Source: Nemertoderma westbladi (Eukaryota > Xenacoelomorpha > Nemertodermatida > Nemertodermatidae). From it: a stretch of 64,000 nucleotides of DNA. The stretch's first letter is position 1. Each line of letters opens with the position of its first letter. The notes beneath the pieces were generated by a model. It was not told the origin of the DNA. It did not search any database and saw only the letters and a list, made by a program, of their open reading frames with translations. The stretch spans positions 1 through 64,000 of the forward strand of contig JAUCBJ010005587.1 in NCBI GenBank assembly GCA_032718475.1, given 5' to 3'. Positions 34,901 to 43,635 of this stretch are shown here, one piece after another. Both the position numbers and the translations under genes were made by a program.

Positions 34901-35665
34901 AGATTCACCAATGGCTTTGTTGGTCGGGGTGGAACATGAGAGTAGCCTCCAACTCCAGAATCCCTTTCCCCATCACAATCTGGCCTCCCTGGTGACCCAG
35001 GGTTTGGGCCAGAAAGGTCATCAGGAAAGGGACTCAAAGAATTGTTGGCTGCTCTCTCTCCAGCAGGGGGTGAGACAGGCAGCCGGTCAGGAGTTAACTG
35101 ACGCCTGTGAGGCCGATTGTGTCCGGTAATTCCACTGGCCTCTAGTGGCCGGACCTCCGCATTGCTAATGTAATCCATAGTGGGGGTTGGGGGGTGCTTT
35201 TTTGCCGAGTCAGCTCTCGGGGCAAATACCACACCCTGGTTTGCCATTCCACAGGGTGGGTGTCGCAATTGAGTCAGATATGAGGCCCATCACCCATATC
35301 TACTCTGGCGTACATGACCCACCATTGGCTGTTGCAGCTCATCTGCTGGGTCATGCCCTGTACCCTTGCTGCCAGGTGCAGGTCGCAGTGAAGTGCCCTC
35401 AGAGTGGACATGAGAACACTCTACTCCTAACCAGCCATTGGTAGATCACCATCTGCCTGGTCAGGCCATATACCCCTGCAGCCAAGTATATGGGTCCTTA
35501 ATCCAGGACCAAGGGCGTCCTTATCCCAGAACGAAGGGGGTCCTAGTTACAGGACCAGATTTGCCCTAGTAAGAGGGTCTATGCAGCTACAGGTGGCACC
35601 TCCTTTATGCTGCATGGAGGTGGCAGGTTTTCTTGATCAATGACCTAGAATACCTGACCTGCCCT
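31914..35665 (-). mobile_element. full-length RTE-type LINE
   Basis: A 3.75-kb non-LTR retrotransposon on the minus strand. The right boundary (5' end) and left boundary (3' end, a short CTACTA tail before GGATCGGCATGC) are fixed by an empty paralogous site at 37511-37521, where 'tttagggggag' is followed by 9 bases and 'tcatcagaaaataag'. The 5' UTR (35269-35665) contains two diverged copies of a roughly 120-nt block ('accattggctg...catgccctgtacccttgctgcc' and 'gccattggtag...ggccatatacccctgcagcc'). Other, decayed copies lie at 13529, 15655, 22495, 35822 and 37680. Confidence 0.92.
31951..35268 (-). CDS. LINE ORF: endonuclease-reverse transcriptase
   Basis: A single uninterrupted 1,105-codon ORF. 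Residues 1-125 are a Pro/Arg-rich leader of unknown role. An APE-type endonuclease follows: an N-terminal strand VNTLTLGS at about 132, a catalytic Glu region VGVQEHR near 160, and the closing SDHRLIV at 367. The reverse transcriptase spans about 640-900, with PVPKKGNL..Y.SFRGISL, motif A IFVDFFKAFD (Asp 736), motif B LQGDTLAP and motif C FADD at 847-850. A C-terminal region LFRAAVVPVLLYGSPCWALT and a final tail end in PAQHS. It would nick target DNA and prime reverse transcription of its own RNA. The motif style fits the RTE clade (BovB-like GISLLS and DLDFADD). The intact frame suggests recent activity. Confidence 0.92.
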   Translation of the reverse strand: MRHPPCGMANQGVVFAPRADSAKKHPPTPTMDYISNAEVRPLEASGITGHNRPHRRQLTPDRLPVSPPAGERAANNSLSPFPDDLSGPNPGSPGRPDCDGERDSGVGGYSHVPPRPTKPLVNLRQVTRLASVNTLTLGSPMRQGELTALADKLSLSAVGVQEHRMQTGQTDEVLIKDMGGGWRLALASADDSGNGGIGLLMNPTAHAALDKIDQISNRIIRCQFSCSGRLAKKFPKVVLIVCYSPTSVAPVEEVDNFYHNLQAATDGVDQHAFLTFLGDFNASLHQSPTSPWVYSNSVNRNSVHLQDFISGNGLFSAGTQFKKRTGKLWTHSGPSGHKSQIDHILFRRKYRSSIQDCNAFTLRPFSSDHRLIVAKVRLSLRASRTTKSALPRHDWSSLLQQPSVRSSFTLQLSNRYEALASEAADHCEGYTAFTEAVKLAAAETVPVYPRNRKRAPWTDNKIQKCRNDLHKAQKESRLKQTTAAKNAVKAASRSLNRQYSVNLQELINQQVDAINDADDSRQSSQAWKSINLLTGRKSQPTTKVKAESPADRLNGWKAHFEKLLNNDRVLPDNFIEVKVSESVLPDIPIGDISFAEVKAAAKSIKTNRASGVDGVPPEVFKIPECLKLIYPIIVDMYRTTRVPQEMKTNKLVPVPKKGNLTLYGSFRGISLISIAAKLYNRILLNRIRDPIERLLRGNQNGFRKGRGTMEPILALRRIIEELSKKKDRHLAVIFVDFFKAFDSVSRSRMFSILSLYGIPDEIIAAIRSVYDGSTTFVSTVDGDTEPFEVSWGVLQGDTLAPFLFIIVVDYVLRMSLDHHNDDGVMITPPTGSRSRGNPAKYLTDLDFADDLGVLSESLEGAQRLLSSLEHAASSVGLFINSRKTKILTVNFENPQQVSDRMSISSKDGMLEHVDDFCYLGSWIRKSGEDLRIRKGKAWAALNRLSRIWKSPRINRKLKVRLFRAAVVPVLLYGSPCWALTAEDTKSLDGTFTRMLRRVHCVKYNAHISNQTLYNIGGVSLVPPSLTLEQNRLRFAGHCFRREDQPVHNLVLWQPHGVNKHGGQPMTFLRRILKDTGLKDADDLANVMGDRELWRCNFVDKPAQHS

Positions 35666-35821
35666 TCATCAGAAAATAAGACTATATTACGATGGTGTAA
35701 TCAATAAGTAAATCAATTATAATAGAAACAGTTACGAACAGTTAACTTATCGCAAAAACCGCTATGATGAAGTTAATTTACTTCGATTGGGTTATAATTA
35801 ATATAACTACTTCTACTACTA
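35666..35821. repeat. duplicated flank of the LINE insertion
   Basis: 'tcatcagaaaataagactat' and what follows to 'actacttctactactagg' recurs at 37521-37675. It is part of a duplicated segment (35666-36176 and 37521-38031). Confidence 0.9.
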
Positions 35822-36818
35822 GGATCGGCATGCACAAAATTGCGCCGCCACAACTCCCTATCACCCATGACATTTGCTAGATCATCCGCATCTTCAAGGC
35901 CAGTGTCCTTTAAGATGCGTCTCAAGAAAGTCATGGGTTGTCCACTATGCTTATTCACTCCATGAGGGTGTCAAAGCACAAGTCCTGCAATGTCCTGCAA
36001 AGCGGAGGCGACTTTGTTCTAGAGTCAAGCTTGGGGGAACCAATGAGACACCTCCAATGTTATATAATGTCTGCTTGGAGATGTGTGCATTGTACTTGAC
36101 ACAATTAACCCGGCGTAGCATTCTTGTGAATGTGCCATCCAAAGATTTGGTGTCCTCAGCAGTTAGAGCCCAGCATGGACTCCCATAGAGGAATACTGGA
36201 ACTACTGCTGCTCTAAATAATCGGACCTGAAGTTTCCGATTAATACTCTGTGACTTCCAAATCCTGGAAAGCCTATTCAAGGCTGCCCATGCCTTTCCCT
36301 TACGTATTCGAAGGTCCTGATCTGACTTCCGGATCCATGATCACAGGTAACAGAAGCCGACCACATGCTAAAGCATACCATCCTTTGAGCTTATGCTCAT
36401 CCGGTCAGAGACTTGCTGAGGACTTTCAAAGTTAACTGTCAAAACTTTGGTCTTTTTGGAGTTAATAAAAAGACCAACACTAGAAGCAGCCTGTTCTAAT
36501 GAGCTGAGGAGCCGTTGGGCTCCCTCTAGTGGTTCTGAGAGTACTCCTAAGTCATCAGCAAAGTCTGGATCAGTTAGGTACTTAGCAGGATTTCCTCGAC
36601 TTCCGGAGCCAGTAGGTAGAGTTATCATCACCCCATCATCATTATGATGATCTAAGGACATGCGTAGAACATAGTCAACCACAGTTATGAACAAGAATGG
36701 CGCAAGTGTGTCTCCTTGGAGGACTTCCCATAATACTTCAAATGGTTCTGTGTCACCATCAACAGTAGACACAAATGTTGTCGAACCATCGTATACTGAT
36801 CTGATTGCTGCAATAATT
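35822..36818 (-). pseudogene. truncated RTE-type LINE fragment
   Basis: About 95% similar to the 3' third of the intact LINE, with pieces 36772-36368 (TVDGDTEPFEV, PDFADDLGV), 36280-35951 and 35958-35773 in shifted frames. It is 5'-truncated at 36818 into AT-rich DNA, and it lacks a short piece of 3' UTR and C-terminus between 'ggatcggcatg' and 'cacaaaattgc'. Confidence 0.9.
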
Positions 36819-36886
36819 AATATACTACACTATTAATACAAAATTAATATACATTAATTAAATAATTAATATACTACACTATTACT

Positions 36887-37118
36887 ACTAGGTCTAGTAT
36901 GGTGGCCCATTAGAGTCATCAAATCATTTTTAGAAAAATTAGTGTAATTTTTTGATTTTACAAATATATAATAAAATTAAAAAAAAATTTAATAATAAAA
37001 AATGTAAAAAAATATATTAAAAAAAATAATTATGAAAAAATAATAATAAAAAAAATAATAAAAAAAATAAATAAAAATAAATAAATAAAAAAAATAAAAA
37101 AAATTATAAAATTAAAAA
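36887..37118 (+). repeat. dispersed repeat with long A-rich tail
   Basis: 'gtggcccattagag', 'aaaaat.agtgtaattttttg' and 'attttacaaat.tataataaa' followed by about 150 nt of A-rich sequence. An inverted copy is at 44638-44890. The A-rich tail suggests a retrotransposed 3' end, but the source is unknown. Confidence 0.7.
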
Positions 37119-37121
37119 TTA

Positions 37122-37511
37122 TCTTCCCTACCCGTGGCCATTCTTCACATTAGTTGTAATTTCTTCATAGCTTTAGAAAGCTTTCGTTGCAAGTATTCCA
37201 AAGTCCAAACATGTTCTTGCAATCTTTGAACGCATATATCTCAGCTATATCTCAAAGGATTCAAACGTTGTTACTGTATATACTGTATTTGGAATCCTTG
37301 CAACACAAGCTTTCAAATGATATAAATAAATCACGACTAGTCGGCGTTACGAGGGTGCAATTTCGCAAAAGACGTTGTGTTTAATTGCTTATAAAAAATT
37401 TAAGGCGAAACAGAAAATTTCGGCTTAATGGTAACAATGACGGTGAGTTTAACTAGTTGTGTTTCAAATTTCAAGCAATATGATAACGATTTGAGAAAAA
37501 TTTAGGGGGAG
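37122..37511. repeat. ~390-nt dispersed segment, copy 3
   Basis: The third copy of the 29693-30084 segment. It joins directly to the sequence that flanks the LINE 5' end elsewhere, so 37122-38031 represents the locus before LINE insertion. Confidence 0.9.
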
Positions 37512-37675
37512 GGTTCCGTGTCATCAGAAAATAAGACTATATTACGATGGTGTAATCAATAAGTAAATCAATTATAATAGAAACAGTTACGAACAGTTAA
37601 CTTATGGCAAAAACCGCTATGATGAAGTTAATTTTCTTCGATTGGGTTATAATTAATATAACTACTTCTACTACT

Positions 37676-38031
37676 AGGATCGGCATGCACAAAATTGCGC
37701 CGCCACAACTCCCTATCACCCATGATATTTGCTAGATCATCCGCATCTTCAAGGCCAGTGTCCTTTAAGATGCGTCTCAAGAAAGTCATGGGTTGTCCAC
37801 TATGCTTATTCACTCCATGAGGGTGTCAAAGCACAAGTCCTGCAATGTCCTGCAAAGCGGAGGCGACTTTGTTCTAGAGTCAAGCTTGGGGGAACAATGA
37901 GACACCTCCAATGTTATATAGTGTCTCGTTGGAGATGTGTGCATTGTACTTGACACAATTAACCCGGCGTAGCATTCTTGTGAATGTGCCATCCAAAGAT
38001 TTGGTGTCCTCAGCAGTTAGAGCCCAGCATA
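37676..38031 (-). pseudogene. RTE-type LINE fragment, second copy
   Basis: A near-identical copy of 35822-36176, cut at 38031 ('gcccagcat') where the 3' end of the second LINE begins. One extra frameshift ('ggggaacaatgag') compared with its sister copy. Confidence 0.9.
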
Positions 38032-38252
38032 TTTAATTTAATGATAATTTCGTGCATAATAGATGTAAATTACACATTAGCACAGCATAAGTAACAAATT
38101 TAGAGATAATAATAAAGCACAATACAGCGATTAATAATGAAAAACGTACGTGGATGTAATAAACACAAGTAATGTAATACGTATTAATAAACAACATGAA
38201 TAAATAATTGAAAAGAAAAAAAAAATATATATATATATTATTAGACAACACA

Positions 38253-40902
38253 CTAACTAGAACAAATATAATTCAATATTTCAGTTAGCTCATTTACATT
38301 AAAACCAGGTACCTGAAGGATCGAATGTTTACAGTCAATTAATTCTCTACACATATTAATATACGAAAAATGGTAATCCTTTACAAACCATCGAATATCG
38401 TTACATAATTTAGGAAAAATCTTAGAGATAGGTACTTTACATTTATTCGAAATATTCTTAATATTATATCCGCTAGTGGATCTACAATCAAACAAGGTAA
38501 ATATTGGCTAGAAATCTTATAGTGGGTTTGTCTGAATACAAAACTGTACTGGCAAATTTAATAAAACGTGAGCATAACATTGAATGTGGATAAGGAAAAT
38601 CTAATAAACCTTCGATGAAATATCTATGTGTGTTGTACGGTAAAGCACATACTAAACGAACGTTAATATTCCAACTTGTGATTAATTTAGTACAAATATC
38701 TCCAAAAAGGTTCCAGAGATTACTACCGTAGAAACTAGTTGCGTAAATTCGCTGAATTTGTAAAATACTATTGGGATGGGAGAAATGAAATTCCTGACGT
38801 AGTGAACTTAATTTACCTATAAATTTAGCACGTTTACAATTAATATCAGTATTAAATAAACACGAAAAATCAAATGAGTTACCGAGATGCATTGCCTCTT
38901 TCACCCATGGCAAAACAACTCCGTTTAATGAAATCATAACGGAAGGGGGGTTAAACTTAAAACCAAATGGAACACATTTAGATTTACTTTTACCTGGATC
39001 TACGTTAGTACTAAAACTCATATTAAATTCTGATGCAAATTGAACACAAATAGAAAGCATGCGCTGTAATCCTAAAATGGATGGGCATAATAATAAAATA
39101 TCATCGGCGTAAACAAAACAACCTAAAAACCGTAGACCTATATGGCATCCCAAATTACTTTCCCGTAAACGGATTATTAATTTGGTAATTACCAGACAAA
39201 ATAGAATAGGCGATGAGATCGCACCCTGCTTAACACCATTAGAAATACTAAAAGAATTTGAAAAAGCTGATCCCCATCTTACACAGCATGATTGACCTTT
39301 ATACATCCAAATAAGAACCCTAAGAAATAACGGTGAAAACCCCTTCTTTAATAACTCCAAAAATAAAGACTTCCATTCGATCATATCGAAGGCCTTAGTT
39401 AAGTCTAGAAAACACCCAAACACGGGTGTTGAAAACCTCTTATAAAAAGAAATTGTTTCCTTAGCCGCCCAGCTACACATAGTGGTACTAGAGTTGCGCT
39501 GGAAACCAAACTGTAGTTCATCTAATTTAAAGTTATCTTCCTGAGAAATTAGTATAACCCATTCAAAAACTTTAATAATTAATGATGAAATCGCAATAGC
39601 CCTATAATTAGTAGAAGATGTCATACTCCCAAGTTTATCTTTAATTATTGGTACAAGAGCAAAACGCAATAAAAATAATGGTACATATCCGTGTACTACA
39701 AATGCATTGAATAGGTTAGAAAGATGTTCTGCTAAATCAACGTTAGCGTTCTTTAAACAGTCTGAATTAAAAATATTATCGACATCTGACTTAGCAGATT
39801 TCAACTTATTTAGTGCACAAGTAACTAATTCCGGTGTAATTAAATCACAAACCGATGAATTTAAACTAGAAATTTGTTCATTAATACTACTTTCAATAAA
39901 TGATAAATCAGAGTCGTACCCTCTATTAAATAAATCCTTATATATAGAAGCGAACTCATTAGCAATAGAAATATCATCAGTTGCACCGTCTGTAGTAGAA
40001 CTACAACCAGTGGAGCTATTGCCTCTTAAATTACGTATTTCTGAAAATATATTAATACTAGAATTTGTTAAACAGGCATTTAGTAACTTATCCTTATTTA
40101 TGAAGTCTACTTTTCTTTTCAGTCTACGCACAGCAAACTTATACTGTGCTCTAGAAGTACGTCTCATGTGGAATAAATTACCCGAACTCGCATTAGGTTT
40201 TCCTGCGGATAACCATAAACTATGCCAGAATATAGCATCTTCTTTGAATGGTCGTACGTACTCCTTCCAACCTGGAAGAGTATAGCTCATATTTCTGTTA
40301 CTATTGCCACCAGACCCTGGTAGCACAGAAGCGGCATCATTAAGAGCTTCTAGTATCTTACTGGTATAGTCATCAATATTACCTATATGACTTAAATCCT
40401 CACAAAAAATATCAGCACAAACTGTACATGTTAAATTACTTAACCGATCAGAAAGAGTTTGTTTAAATAGTTCTTGCTGCTCGTTATTAGCTTTACGAAA
40501 ATTTGGCTTTGAAGGACAATCTCTAAGCACATTTGAATCTTCTAAATTATCTACATAAAATTTAAAATAAATAGGTGAGTGGTCAGACAAATTAGCACCC
40601 GAGTGTGCAACCCCAGCTTCATAACATGCAAACAATAAAGATTGAGAAACTATAAAATGATCTAAAGTAGAGAAAAATAAGTCATCATTCTGATTGAAAA
40701 TACATGTATAATCGATATCAAATTTATCCCATGTAACTAACAGATTATTATCACTAACAAACTTACGGAGGTGGTTAACATGAGATGTCTGCCTAGAAAA
40801 GTCGGCATTAAAATCACCAGTTACTAAAATATTATTACTATTGGCACTATTTACAATATTGAGAATTTCATTCATAACTTCCAAATTATTCATCACTAAC
40901 AA
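38253..40902 (-). pseudogene. LINE ORF2: endonuclease C-part and reverse transcriptase
   Basis: An 804-codon frame (38488-40902) plus a frameshifted C-terminus (38253-38495, FDCRSTSGYNIKNI...). It begins in the second half of the endonuclease (LVTGDFNADF, FSTLDHFIVS, LSDHSPIYF). The reverse transcriptase has NYRAIAISSLIIKVFEWV, ELQFGFQRNSSTTMC, motif A CFLDLTKAFD, motif B SNGVKQGAISSPILF and motif C FVYADDILLL. These motifs resemble CR1/jockey-group LINEs. Upstream, a 1-nt shift near 40890 separates it from INTYFPVDSRNKE of the endonuclease. Long conserved frame, so decay is recent. Confidence 0.9.
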
Positions 40903-41274
40903 CTGACTCTTTATTCCTAGAATCCACTGGGAAATATGTGTTAATCAGAACGATATCTTTTGAATTTGGGAATGTCAGATTAACATGTTGCAACCGTTTG
41001 CTGTTAGTCTTAATTAAAGACACATATTTAGAGATCGACTTTTTAACTAAAACACAGAGACCAGCCGAAGCTCGCCCGCGATGTTCTGGATTACTGTCTG
41101 AGTAGAATGCTGGAACAAAGTAGCAGTCAAAGTTCGGAAAACGTCGTCTTAAATAATTAAAGTTATCTTTCTGAATAAAAAGTTCTTGCAGACAAATAAT
41201 GTCCGCACTGAGCGACAGAAATTTGATAAATTCGGCCTTATCCTCAGAGAACCCCCTACTGTTAAAAGAAATAA
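40895..41274 (-). pseudogene. LINE ORF2 endonuclease, N-terminal half
   Basis: On the minus strand the frame reads ISFNSRGFSEDKAEFIKF, then ADIICLQELFIQ (catalytic Glu context) and RASAGLCVLVKKSIS, ending INTYFPVDSRNKE before a stop. SFN.RG and LQE are the first two catalytic blocks of APE-type endonucleases. The array insertion falls just at the SFN block. Confidence 0.85.
41261..41274. repeat. 14-bp target-site duplication, left copy
   Basis: GTTAAAAGAAATAA, repeated exactly at 43507-43520 on the other side of the array. TT/AAAA within it fits cleavage by an APE-type LINE endonuclease. Confidence 0.88.
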
Positions 41275-41342
41275 ATAAATTGGCTTAAGACTGCCCGTTC
41301 AATAGAAGTGGATTAGGTGGGACTGCGAGTGTCAGGGGCTAG

Positions 41343-41354
41343 TGGCTGAGCTGG
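41343..41354 (+). promoter_or_regulatory. pol III A-box-like motif (unit 1)
   Basis: TGGCTGAGCTGG fits the A-box consensus TRGCNNAGYNGG at every position. It recurs every 340 nt in all seven units. Activity is inferred, not shown. Confidence 0.65.
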
Positions 41355-41355
41355 T

Positions 41356-41402
41356 TAGCGCTACTGATGAGGCCTGTTAGGCCGAAACGTGCGTATAGCG
41401 CT
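41356..41402 (+). ncRNA. type I hammerhead ribozyme, unit 1
   Basis: Stem I pairs 41356-41363 (TAGCGCTA) with 41396-41403 (TAGCGCTG). Core CTGATGA is at 41364-41370. Stem II GGCC/GGCC has loop TGTTA (41371-41383), followed by GAAA (41384-41387). Stem III is minimal, ACG/CGT with a 2-nt TG loop (41387-41394). Cleavage is predicted after GTA at 41395. All invariant core positions are present. The tiny stem III suggests that a dimeric form may cut better, which the tandem array would allow. Confidence 0.92.
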
Positions 41403-41413
41403 GGTTCAACCCC
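41403..41413 (+). promoter_or_regulatory. pol III B-box-like motif (unit 1)
   Basis: GGTTCAACCCC fits the B-box consensus GGTTCRANNCC and abuts stem I of the ribozyme. A T6 run at 41430-41435 would act as a pol III terminator soon after it, so full-length unit transcripts require read-through. Confidence 0.65.
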
Positions 41414-41695
41414 CGGTGACGCGCTCCCATTTTTTCCACTTCTGAACAAACCCATAATATTACACCTTTAATTACAGTTGCAACAGCTCATCTCCAATTT
41501 ATTTAATTAATATCACCTGGCAGCAATACCGAGCTGAATATTTATTTATTTGTACTTCCCTCCTGTTTCACTCTAGCATACTTGAGGCCGTTAGGTCCGC
41601 TGTTAGAGATAGAATATTTGCAACTTAAGACTGCCCGTTCAATAGAAGTGGATTAGGTGGGACTGCGAGTGTCAGGGGCTAGTGGCTGAGCTGGT

Positions 41696-41742
41696 TAGCG
41701 CTACTGATGAGGCCTGTTAGGCCGAAACGTGCGTATAGCGCT
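41696..41742 (+). ncRNA. type I hammerhead ribozyme, unit 2
   Basis: Identical to unit 1, shifted by 340 nt. Predicted cleavage after 41735. Confidence 0.92.
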
Positions 41743-42035
41743 GGTTCAACCCCCGGTGACGCGCTCCCATTTTTTCCACTTCTGAACAAACCCATAATAT
41801 TACACCTTTAATTACAGTTGCAACAGCTCATCTCCAATTTATTTAATTAATATCACCTGGCAGCAATACCGAGCTGAATATTTATTTATTTGTACTTCCC
41901 TCCTGTTTCACTCTAGCATACTTGAGGCCGTTAGGTCCGCTGTTAGAGATAGAATATTTGCAACTTAAGACTGCCCGTTCAATAGAAGTGGATTAGGTGG
42001 GACTGCGAGTGTCAGGGGCTAGTGGCTGAGCTGGT

Positions 42036-42082
42036 TAGCGCTACTGATGAGGCCTGTTAGGCCGAAACGTGCGTATAGCGCT
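42036..42082 (+). ncRNA. type I hammerhead ribozyme, unit 3
   Basis: Identical to unit 1. Predicted cleavage after 42075. Confidence 0.92.
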
Positions 42083-42375
42083 GGTTCAACCCCCGGTGAC
42101 GCGCTCCCATTTTTTCCACTTCTGAACAAACCCATAATATTACACCTTTAATTACAGTTGCAACAGCTCATCTCCAATTTATTTAATTAATATCACCTGG
42201 CAGCAATACCGAGCTGAATATTTATTTATTTGTACTTCCCTCCTGTTTCACTCTAGCATACTTGAGGCCGTTAGGTCCGCTGTTAGAGATAGAATATTTG
42301 CAACTTAAGACTGCCCGTTCAATAGAAGTGGATTAGGTGGGACTGCGAGTGTCAGGGGCTAGTGGCTGAGCTGGT

Positions 42376-42422
42376 TAGCGCTACTGATGAGGCCTGTTAG
42401 GCCGAAACGTGCGTATAGCGCT
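42376..42422 (+). ncRNA. type I hammerhead ribozyme, unit 4
   Basis: Identical to unit 1. Predicted cleavage after 42415. Confidence 0.92.
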
Positions 42423-42715
42423 GGTTCAACCCCCGGTGACGCGCTCCCATTTTTTCCACTTCTGAACAAACCCATAATATTACACCTTTAATTACAGTTG
42501 CAACAGCTCATCTCCAATTTATTTAATTAATATCACCTGGCAGCAATACCGAGCTGAATATTTATTTATTTGTACTTCCCTCCTGTTTCACTCTAGCATA
42601 CTTGAGGCCGTTAGGTCCGCTGTTAGAGATAGAATATTTGCAACTTAAGACTGCCCGTTCAATAGAAGTGGATTAGGTGGGACTGCGAGTGTCAGGGGCT
42701 AGTGGCTGAGCTGGT

Positions 42716-42762
42716 TAGCGCTACTGATGAGGCCTGTTAGGCCGAAACGTGCGTATAGCGCT
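42716..42762 (+). ncRNA. type I hammerhead ribozyme, unit 5
   Basis: Identical to unit 1. Predicted cleavage after 42755. Confidence 0.92.
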
Positions 42763-43055
42763 GGTTCAACCCCCGGTGACGCGCTCCCATTTTTTCCACT
42801 TCTGAACAAACCCATAATATTACACCTTTAATTACAGTTGCAACAGCTCATCTCCAATTTATTTAATTAATATCACCTGGCAGCAATACCGAGCTGAATA
42901 TTTATTTATTTGTACTTCCCTCCTGTTTCACTCTAGCATACTTGAGGCCGTTAGGTCCGCTGTTAGAGATAGAATATTTGCAACTTAAGACTGCCCGTTC
43001 AATAGAAGTGGATTAGGTGGGACTGCGAGTGTCAGGGGCTAGTGGCTGAGCTGGT

Positions 43056-43102
43056 TAGCGCTACTGATGAGGCCTGTTAGGCCGAAACGTGCGTATAGCG
43101 CT
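43056..43102 (+). ncRNA. type I hammerhead ribozyme, unit 6
   Basis: Identical to unit 1. Predicted cleavage after 43095. Confidence 0.92.
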
Positions 43103-43395
43103 GGTTCAACCCCCGGTGACGCGCTCCCATTTTTTCCACTTCTGAACAAACCCATAATATTACACCTTTAATTACAGTTGCAACAGCTCATCTCCAATTT
43201 ATTTAATTAATATCACCTGGCAGCAATACCGAGCTGAATATTTATTTATTTGTACTTCCCTCCTGTTTCACTCTAGCATACTTGAGGCCGTTAGGTCCGC
43301 TGTTAGAGATAGAATATTTGCAACTTAAGACTGCCCGTTCAATAGAAGTGGATTAGGTGGGACTGCGAGTGTCAGGGGCTAGTGGCTGAGCTGGT

Positions 43396-43442
43396 TAGCG
43401 CTACTGATGAGGCCTGTTAGGCCGAAACGTGCGTATAGCGCT
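43396..43442 (+). ncRNA. type I hammerhead ribozyme, unit 7 (partial unit)
   Basis: The last unit is cut at 43506 but keeps the whole ribozyme and both promoter-like boxes. Predicted cleavage after 43435. Confidence 0.92.
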
Positions 43443-43506
43443 GGTTCAACCCCCGGTGACGCGCTCCCATTTTTTCCACTTCTGAACAAACCCATAATAT
43501 TACACC

Positions 43507-43520
43507 GTTAAAAGAAATAA
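43507..43520. repeat. 14-bp target-site duplication, right copy
   Basis: GTTAAAAGAAATAA, identical to 41261-41274. It restores the ISFN codons of the interrupted endonuclease on this side. Confidence 0.88.
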
Positions 43521-43581
43521 CATTGAAGCCGTATTGATTATTTTTCGAGATTGTCGGTGATGTTGTTGGATTGGATGCCAT
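43521..43581 (-). pseudogene. LINE ORF2 N-terminus, start side of the split endonuclease
   Basis: ATG at 43581 (context aaaATGGCA) reads MASNPTTSPTISKNNQYGFN and then VISFN within the duplicated 14 bp. The matching continuation lies beyond the array at 41274. The longer frame to 43417 only runs into the array. Confidence 0.75.
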
Positions 43582-43635
43582 TTTGAATGTTTTAAGTGTT
43601 ATAAATAAATTTCGGACTGTATATGAGGGACACAA

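Larger units (their letters stand above)
41275..43506 (+). mobile_element. retrozyme: tandem hammerhead-ribozyme array
   Basis: An insertion of 2,232 nt made of six full 340-nt units (starting at 41284, 41624, 41964, 42304, 42644 and 42984) and a 183-nt partial unit (43324-43506). Copies appear identical. Every unit, including the partial one, has a type I hammerhead core. The array is bounded by a 14-bp duplication and has no ORF. Animal retrozymes are described as tandem non-autonomous retroelements of similar unit size whose transcripts self-cleave to monomers that are then circularised. Here the mobilising enzyme is unknown; a LINE is plausible from the TT/AAAA target. Confidence 0.88.

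Noticed and set aside
39707-40285. 192-codon + strand ORF
   Set aside because: Lies fully opposite the LINE reverse transcriptase ORF, whose motifs are clear; a shadow frame.
41284-43506. CRISPR-like or satellite interpretation of the 340-nt array
   Set aside because: Units are identical with no spacers, the setting is an animal genome, and the hammerhead core with flanking 14-bp duplication explains the array better.
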